Part shown: positions 58,260 through 64,000 of the stretch, piece by piece
Position numbering within the stretch: position 1 is the stretch's first letter
How the letters are laid out: every line of letters begins with the position of its first letter
Assembly: GCF_017313785.1 (NCBI RefSeq)
Contig: NZ_JAFLNL010000013.1
Coordinates: 50,557 to 114,556 of the forward strand
Length of the DNA: 64,000 nucleotides
Direction: 5' to 3'
Source: Flagellimonas aurea
GTDB lineage: Bacteria > Bacteroidota > Bacteroidia > Flavobacteriales > Flavobacteriaceae
Notes under the pieces: generated by a model
Databases searched by the model: none
Seen by the model: only the letters and a program-made list of their open reading frames with translations
What the model was told of the DNA's origin: nothing
Program-made: the position numbers and the translations under genes

Positions 58260-59660
58260 TCAATAGCCATCATTCTGGGGTTTCAGCTCTGGGTTGGCCA
58301 AGAGTTCGGATTCGGGCAACGGCAGCAGGACATCGGTAGCTTGCCAATCCGGTTTGATGGGCTGTAGTACCTGGGTCGCCCTTTCCGTCCGTTTCAAATC
58401 AAAAAATCGGTGGCCGAGTTCCGTGAAAAGTTCATGTTGCCGTTCCTCCCAGATGGCCTCTAGTAGTATATTGGCATCGGATGCCCCCAAGGGAGCGAGG
58501 TCGGCCCTTTCCCGGATAGCGTTCAGATACATCAGGCCTTGGGTTGTATTCCCGGTCTGGGTGGCTGCCTCTGCCGCTATCAGGTAAATTTCCGCAAGAC
58601 GCAACATGACCGATCTTTCCAAGGTCTGTTCGGTATTGGAAGCCTGTTTGTACTTGAACGGAAAATACCAGGTTGTCCCAGCATCCTCCACTCCATTTAT
58701 CCACGAGGAAAATCGGGCATCCCCGGCTTCGAAACTATTGATCAATGTCTCGGACAATACCGTATCGGGGTTCGGTATATCTACCCTGAACGTGAATCCC
58801 TCATAGGTATTGGTGCCCTCAAGCTCCGTATCCAAATGCCAGAGGGTTTCCGTACTCCCGATCAGGAACACGTTGTCCAAATCGGTTTCCAGGAAATAGC
58901 CGCTTTGATTGATTACGTATTCCGCTTCGGCCAAGGCGCTTTCACTATCCCCTTGATACAGGAACACCCGGGCCAATAGTGCGGATGCCGCCCAATGGTT
59001 TGCCCTTGCTTTCTCAGGATTACCGGACAGTGTAGGGAGGGACTCCTTCGCCGATGTGAGATCTTCAATCAGTTTTTGATATACCTGTTCCACTTCCAGT
59101 CGAGCTATTTCTGAATTTACCCTGTAATCGGTACCCGTGATATAGGGAACAGGACCAAAAAGATGCATCAGGTAGAAGTGAGCATAGGCTCTCAAGAACT
59201 TCGCTTCTCCCATAAATTGGGATTTTTCTTCCATGGAAAGCTCTGTGGATGCATCAACCCCCTCCATGATCCTATTGGCCTCATAGATCATGGAATACCC
59301 TGTATCCCAATACCCTTTGACCGTATTGTCCGAGGGCAAAACATTGTTGTTGGCATATACTTGTACATTGGGGAGGTCGATGGCATTCAGGGTAAGTTCA
59401 TCGGCATAATGTCCCATAAGATAGGTGATACCAGAACTACGCCCCGTTGAAAAAGCGTTTTCACGCAATTGGCTATAGATGCGACCTAGGGCCGCTTCAA
59501 CGGTAGCAGGGTCTTGGAAAACGATTTCCCCAGTTATTTGGTCCTTGGGCAAATCAACATCCACAAAATCCTCACAGGAGCCGAGGGCCAAGAACAAAAG
59601 TGCCAAGGTCAAGTACCCTGCTTGTAATACTTTTCGAAAAGAAATATTAAGTGTTTTCAT
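58260..59660 (-). CDS. SusD/RagB-family surface lipoprotein
   Basis: A 466-residue SusD-like lipoprotein: lipobox LALGSC (Cys29), the SusD N-terminal helices (QDPATVEAALGRIYSQL), tetratricopeptide-like helices in the middle (AKFLRAYAHFYLMHLFGPVPYI) and the C-terminal RMAEIYLIAAEAA-type block (RLAEIYLIAAEAATQTGNT) with the final ATDVLLPLPESEL. It captures substrate on the cell surface and closes over the SusC pore. It lies 10 bases after susC. Confidence 0.92.
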   Translation of the reverse strand: MKTLNISFRKVLQAGYLTLALLFLALGSCEDFVDVDLPKDQITGEIVFQDPATVEAALGRIYSQLRENAFSTGRSSGITYLMGHYADELTLNAIDLPNVQVYANNNVLPSDNTVKGYWDTGYSMIYEANRIMEGVDASTELSMEEKSQFMGEAKFLRAYAHFYLMHLFGPVPYITGTDYRVNSEIARLEVEQVYQKLIEDLTSAKESLPTLSGNPEKARANHWAASALLARVFLYQGDSESALAEAEYVINQSGYFLETDLDNVFLIGSTETLWHLDTELEGTNTYEGFTFRVDIPNPDTVLSETLINSFEAGDARFSSWINGVEDAGTTWYFPFKYKQASNTEQTLERSVMLRLAEIYLIAAEAATQTGNTTQGLMYLNAIRERADLAPLGASDANILLEAIWEERQHELFTELGHRFFDLKRTERATQVLQPIKPDWQATDVLLPLPESELLANPELKPQNDGY

Positions 59661-59670
59661 TTTTTTCTGA

Positions 59671-62600
59671 TTAAAAGGTTAGTTGTGTGCCAATACTTAC
59701 CATCCGCAAAGGAGGTACTGTTTGATTGCTCCTCGTCTCTGGGTCAAGCCCCAAATAATCCGTCCATGTCCAAAGGTTTTGGCCCCTTAGAAAAACCTGG
59801 CAACCAAAACCCTTTTGCTTTACATTGGAAACTTCATAGGAGACCGAAAGGGTCTTCAATCGGATAAAGGAAGCATCTGAAACCGCTCCATCGCTCTGTT
59901 GGTAATTGAAGTGGCCGATCAACGGGTCAATGGACTGGCCAATGGAAAACCGTTGGACATCGGAAACATCCCCGACTTGTTGCCATCGGTTCATCACTTC
60001 CCTCGGTTGGTTGTTCCTACTGCCCGGGATACTGGCATCCCTCCAGTAGTTCCAGCCCAATTGCTTGCTGAACTGAAACAACACATCAAAGGTGAACTTC
60101 CCGACCATGATACTGTTGTTGAGTCCGCCATAATACTCTGGGTCGAGGTTGCGAATGACCTCACGGTCGTCATTGGATGCAATGGCCCCATCCCCGTTGA
60201 AGTCTTCAAATTCGTGGATGCCGGTTTCAGGGTCCACACCGAGGTTGCGGTACAGTTTGAGGATATTGAGTGGTTCCCCGATGACCAAGCTATTGGCAAA
60301 GGTGGAACCTTCCAGGTTCGGAAAGGATACGAGCCTGTTTTTGGGGATGGTCAGATTAAAGGAAGTGGTCCAACGAAAATCCCTTCCTTTTATATTGACC
60401 GATTGCCACTCAAATTCAAGTCCCTTGTTCTCCACCGTTGCGTTCAAATTCCCGTTGATGGAGGAAAAACCCGTGGTACCGGGGAGGGGAATGCCCACCA
60501 ACTGATTGGAGGAACGGTTGCGGTAGTAATTCCCACTTAGCATAATACGATCGTTCCAAAAGCCCAGCTCCAATCCAAATTCCAATTTTTTATTGCTCTC
60601 CCAACTGAAATTGGGATTGAACAATCGTGTTGGTAACAGCACGGGGTTATTTTGGTATTGGGTACCACCAAAGGAATAGGTGTCCAGATATTGGTAGTCC
60701 CCTATCTGGTCGTTTCCAGAAGTTCCATAGCTCGCTCTCAGTTTCCCAAAGCTCAAAAATGACTGGCCGTTCTTAAAAAGCTCTTCCTCGGAGAAAAGCC
60801 AAGCTGCGCCTATGGCCCCAAAATTGGCGAAGCGCTTCTCCGGGCCAAATCGACTGGAACCATCCCTTCGCCCTGTGAGATTCAAGAAATAACGGCCCTT
60901 GTAGTTCAAATTCAAACGGCCAAAGACCGCATGATAGCGATACTCTTGTTCTAGGTCCGCCAAAATGGAAACGTCAGAGGCCGCGGACAAACTTTCTATC
61001 AAACTGTTGGAACTAAAACCTGTGGCACGTTGTGATACCCGTGAACTCCTTTGCTCTTGAAAGGAAAGTCCTGTCAATATATCCAGTTGCAGACTTCCGA
61101 ATTGGTGTTTCCACTGCAATTGTGGTTCCGCGATATACGAGGATCTCTTTCCTGTATTGTGTATGGCCAGCGAAAACTCACTCCCGACCCCAAAAGCGGG
61201 ATTGTAAATAGTGGACGGAACAGTCCGTAATTCCGATAGGTGGTTCTCGATATATCCCAGGTTCGTCCTGAAATCCAATCCATCCATTATACGATAGGTG
61301 ATACCAGCATTGCTGATCAATGTGGTGGCCGACGAGCGGTATTCGCTTTCCAAATGCCTCAGGGGGTTGTTCCAAGTGGAGTCCTCCCAGTTCAGTTCCC
61401 CATTTTCATCATAGAGGGACGGTGCATTTGGAGGCAATAACAAGGCCTCCACCACCAGCGAACTGCCGTTTGGCAAATCGTTTTCTTCTGAAATGAAATT
61501 GGTCGATAGGTTTAAGGATAATCGGCCGTTCTCCGAGCGATGGTTCAAATTGGCCAGCCCCGAAACCTTGGTGTTCCCAAAATCCCCTGGGAAAACGTCA
61601 GTTTGGTCAAAATAGCTGCCATTGAGCAAAAACTGTGTTTGCTCCGAACCTCCCGAAACCGACCCTTGCACGTTGGTCATATACGAGGTATTTCCAAACA
61701 GTTCCCTTTGCCAGTCCGTATTTCTATCTTGATCCCACGTTCCGTTCACATCATAGGCATTGGAAGGAATGGGTTCGATGCCATCATTTGCATAGGCCTC
61801 CCTGCGCATTTCCAGGTACTCGTCTGTTGATAAAAGGTCTAGATAATTGGACACCGACCCCATACCTGTGGAAACATTAAACGTTACCTGGGTAACCCCT
61901 GCCCTACCTTTTTTGGTGGTGATCAATACCACCCCGTTGGCACCACGAGACCCATATATGGCCGTGGCATCCGCATCCTTTAGAATTTCGATGCTCTCGA
62001 TATCATTGGGGTTGATATTGTTCAAAGGGCTCACTCCTCGCCCGGGTATGGGTATTGATGCCTGCTGTTCCCCCAGACTTGATGAGGAAAAAGGAACACC
62101 ATCTATCACATACAAGGGTTCATTGCCCCCGCTACGGATACTGTTCTGTCCTCGTATCTGGATGCTGAAATTGGTGCCGGGAAGCCCCGAGGTCTGGACA
62201 ACAGATGCCCCGGACACCCTACCTTGTAGGGCTGCCAAGGGGTTGGAAACGGGCTGTTTCTCGATGTCCCCAGAGGAAACCTTTTCGATGCTTCCCGTAC
62301 GCTCCCGTTCGGAAACGGTATAATAGCCCGCATTGAGTACTACTTCCCCTAATTGGGTGACGTCTTCCTCCAATTTGATGTTAACTGTTTTTCTTCCTTT
62401 GATAGGAACGCTCAGTGGTTTGAAACCAATAATCGAAATGTACAAGGTATCGTCAGGATTGGCTTGTATGGTAAAGGAACCATCGATATCGGTGATAGTG
62501 CCCCGTTGAGTATCCACCACCTGAACACTTACCCCGACCAAGGGGTTTCCGTCAGAGTCAGTTACGGTGCCGGCAACAGTAGCTTGGGGAGGTGGGGCCA

Positions 62601-62697
62601 TTGCGGCCTCCAAGGTTTGTGATGGCCACAGGGCCAACAGCATGTTAATCGCTAGGAACAGGGAAAATCTGTTCGCTTTTATCCATTGTATCTTCAT
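59671..62697 (-). CDS. SusC/RagA-family TonB-linked outer membrane protein
   Basis: A 1008-residue TonB-dependent transporter. After the signal peptide there is a carboxypeptidase-regulatory-like domain (about 40-120, VAGTVTDSDGNPLVGVSV), then a plug domain with LAALQGRVSGASVVQ and SIQIRGQNSIRSGGNEPLYVIDGVPF, then the 22-stranded barrel ending in VSIGTQLTF. It imports nutrients across the outer membrane with SusD. No sugar-active enzyme is nearby; the third gene is a metalloprotease, so peptides or proteins are the probable substrate. Confidence 0.93.
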   Translation of the reverse strand: MKIQWIKANRFSLFLAINMLLALWPSQTLEAAMAPPPQATVAGTVTDSDGNPLVGVSVQVVDTQRGTITDIDGSFTIQANPDDTLYISIIGFKPLSVPIKGRKTVNIKLEEDVTQLGEVVLNAGYYTVSERERTGSIEKVSSGDIEKQPVSNPLAALQGRVSGASVVQTSGLPGTNFSIQIRGQNSIRSGGNEPLYVIDGVPFSSSSLGEQQASIPIPGRGVSPLNNINPNDIESIEILKDADATAIYGSRGANGVVLITTKKGRAGVTQVTFNVSTGMGSVSNYLDLLSTDEYLEMRREAYANDGIEPIPSNAYDVNGTWDQDRNTDWQRELFGNTSYMTNVQGSVSGGSEQTQFLLNGSYFDQTDVFPGDFGNTKVSGLANLNHRSENGRLSLNLSTNFISEENDLPNGSSLVVEALLLPPNAPSLYDENGELNWEDSTWNNPLRHLESEYRSSATTLISNAGITYRIMDGLDFRTNLGYIENHLSELRTVPSTIYNPAFGVGSEFSLAIHNTGKRSSYIAEPQLQWKHQFGSLQLDILTGLSFQEQRSSRVSQRATGFSSNSLIESLSAASDVSILADLEQEYRYHAVFGRLNLNYKGRYFLNLTGRRDGSSRFGPEKRFANFGAIGAAWLFSEEELFKNGQSFLSFGKLRASYGTSGNDQIGDYQYLDTYSFGGTQYQNNPVLLPTRLFNPNFSWESNKKLEFGLELGFWNDRIMLSGNYYRNRSSNQLVGIPLPGTTGFSSINGNLNATVENKGLEFEWQSVNIKGRDFRWTTSFNLTIPKNRLVSFPNLEGSTFANSLVIGEPLNILKLYRNLGVDPETGIHEFEDFNGDGAIASNDDREVIRNLDPEYYGGLNNSIMVGKFTFDVLFQFSKQLGWNYWRDASIPGSRNNQPREVMNRWQQVGDVSDVQRFSIGQSIDPLIGHFNYQQSDGAVSDASFIRLKTLSVSYEVSNVKQKGFGCQVFLRGQNLWTWTDYLGLDPETRSNQTVPPLRMVSIGTQLTF

Positions 62698-63486
62698 AAT
62701 TTTGAGTTGTTTGATTTTAACCGTTAGTTAGAATTGAATCTTGCCTCTGGACAATTGCTACCCTGTCCGGAGGTTTTTTGTTTGCACTGCCCCCGAAGTC
62801 CCGACAATGTCGTAACTTACCTTAGGGCATTTAGGTTCGGGCATAGGCCATCCTGTCCAAGAAACAAGTGCTCTTGGAAATGGGATTCCTAATGGAACAA
62901 GACTATGATTTCGTGATTGGGCCGGTTGCCCGAAAAATGTATGCGTCAGTTATGGGTCAGAAGAGTAATTGCAAACCGAAAATTAAGTAGCGTAATACCC
63001 ATAACTCTAGTCCTTGGTTATACGGGATTCTTGGGCTTTTTCTTGAAAAGGATGTCGAACACCGAGTGACAGGCCCCAAAAATGAAACAAAAACAAGGTG
63101 TGAACCCCACAGAAAAAAGTTGCCAAATGTTTCCCATAACCCAATTGGTTGGGCGACACCCCGAAAGGACCAAAGAAACCAAACGCTAAGAAAAAGTTGC
63201 AATGAACCATTACACCAAAAAAAGGCGCGGGACTCAACTTATCTAAATAGAGGTACTGGTGATACCGTGCAACGATAAGAGAGCCCACGCCCGGGTCGTG
63301 AGCCATCTGCTTATTGTCCTGTTGCAAAAATTACCAGTTTTCTATTTAAGGACTCTAAGCGAAAGCTTCAAATATTGTCTATACGAAGAATCGCAAATGT
63401 ATGTATTCAGAGTCAAATATAACGAAATATAAAAATGTAATCCAAATGGCTTACATATTTTTTTACAATTAAATGAAAATTGCAAT
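62698..63486. other. Long non-coding gap upstream of susC
   Basis: About 790 bases. A hairpin (CCTCTGGACA 62744-62753 / TGTCCGGAGG 62764-62773, one mismatch) is followed by TTTTTT on the plus strand. GTTATGGGT (62949-62957) and ACCCATAAC (62997-63005) are an inverted repeat. A minus-strand frame (63007-63327, 106 codons) gives a hydrophobic Phe/Gly-rich product with no known domain; I do not call it a gene. The susC promoter must lie in the first part. Confidence 0.45.
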
Positions 63487-63741
63487 ATGGGTAAGCTAAA
63501 ACCAGAAGATATTGCATTGAATAATAAAATTGCGCATAGAATCAAGGAATTGCGCATAAAGGCTGACCCTAATCAAAAACGGTTTGCAGAAAACAATGAT
63601 TTGGAAAGGCAAACTTTAAACAGGTGGGAAAGTGTTAATGACAACCGAGGAGTTTCAATACACACAATCAGTAAATTTTGCAGAATGGTTAATATAAGCC
63701 TAAAAGAATTTTTTGCTTCAGACTCATTTAAGAATCAATAA
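63487..63741 (+). CDS. XRE-family helix-turn-helix regulator
   Basis: An 84-residue protein that is almost only a Cro/CI-type helix-turn-helix: IAHRIKELRIKADPNQKRFAENNDLERQTLNRWES followed by HTISKFCRMVNISLKEFF. Stand-alone transcription regulator; no partner gene is next to it. AT-rich compared with the susC region. Confidence 0.85.
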   Translation: MGKLKPEDIALNNKIAHRIKELRIKADPNQKRFAENNDLERQTLNRWESVNDNRGVSIHTISKFCRMVNISLKEFFASDSFKNQ

Positions 63742-63879
63742 TTCTAATTTCCTCGAACTAATTCCCTTTCTCATTTTTAAATTCCTTACAAAAATTCACA
63801 TTTTCCTTTTTTAGAAAATTCTTACATTTAGGCTCGTCTCCACCAGTACTTTACTGAACAATAAAAGACTGTGCTTTGG

Positions 63880-64000
63880 TGGAAACGCCGGACATAGTAT
63901 ACCACCCTCGCTGGGTTAAAGTGACCATAGCTGGCCGGACGAAAGTGACCCACCTTCGCCGGGTCAAAGTGGACCACCTTTAGATTAGATCTATCTGTAA
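63880..64000 (+). mobile_element. Left end of a second IS21-family element (cut by window)
   Basis: Begins TGGAAACGCCGGACATAG, identical to the left end at 16824, and continues with the same pattern of GCCGG-N-AAAGTGA repeats, though with many differences. The transposase genes would lie outside the window. The two elements are related but not identical copies. Confidence 0.78.

Noticed and set aside
1..64000. tRNA, rRNA or CRISPR features
   Set aside because: I looked for cloverleaf-like segments, rRNA cores and regular direct repeats with spacers and saw none; this is by eye and not exhaustive.

Overview
The window looks like a stretch of a Flavobacteriaceae chromosome (phylum Bacteroidota; the Muricauda/Flagellimonas/Zobellia neighbourhood is a guess). 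The evidence is a SusC/SusD pair, Bacteroidetes-type tra and mob conjugation genes, an IntDOT-like integrase, RteC, many small lipoproteins, and promoters that fit the Bacteroidetes -7 box TAnnTTTG. No rRNA, tRNA or CRISPR array was seen.

Layout. 1-1456: a two-component regulator/sensor kinase pair (kinase cut by the window edge). 1796-7870: a conjugation operon remnant, traG-I-J-K-M-N, whose first gene has lost its 5' end. 8173-9997: large inverted repeats followed by an AbiEi/AbiEii type IV toxin-antitoxin pair. 10236-11510: a tyrosine integrase. 11923-16823: an unusual operon encoding an Hsp70-like protein, a coiled-coil lipoprotein, a kinase-AAA+ fusion, a TerB-like protein and a small membrane peptide. 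16824-about 19373: an IS21-family element that truncates the Hsp70 gene on one side and a GNAT acetyltransferase gene on the other. 20455-22048: ssb, a DUF6876-like gene and a RadC-like JAB gene. 22138-23388: a STAS-like/GHKL ATPase pair. 23637-27092: a candidate oriT and the mobilisation genes bfmA, mobB relaxase and mobC coupling ATPase. 27350-34295: cargo (RhuM-Fic fusion, ParE-like toxin-antitoxin, small lipoproteins, Kazal domain, cupin, HxlR regulator with a metallo-beta-lactamase-fold enzyme). 34518-41429: a second, intact tra operon (traE-F-G-I-J-K-M-N), then an amidase, a SRAP protein, HipBA, replication/partition-type genes, rteC and a PLP-enzyme/GNAT fusion to 52403. 52603-62697: a likely chromosomal cluster with a STAS/SEC14-like protein, a PAS-AraC regulator, a MauE/DoxX membrane protein, a beta-propeller-like protein and a small Cys-rich DUF6520 peptide, convergent with susC-susD-metalloprotease. 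The window closes with an XRE regulator and the left end of a second IS21-family element.

How it works together. From about 10.2 to 52.4 kb the gene content is that of an integrative conjugative element: integrase, SSB, relaxase, coupling protein, type IV secretion channel, RteC-type excision control, and toxin-antitoxin and stress cargo that would stabilise it. The tra remnant at 1.8-7.9 kb is clearly diverged from the intact tra operon, so it is more likely debris of a different element than a recent duplication.

Most interesting: the Hsp70/lipoprotein/kinase-AAA+/TerB operon, which I do not recognise as a named system; a pair of identical 26-bp perfect palindromes next to rteC; and a two-promoter operator architecture (16-bp direct repeats 21 bp apart, with the -7 box 25 bp after the start of the second repeat) upstream of both the AraC operon and the MauE/DUF6520 operon, which strongly suggests one regulon.
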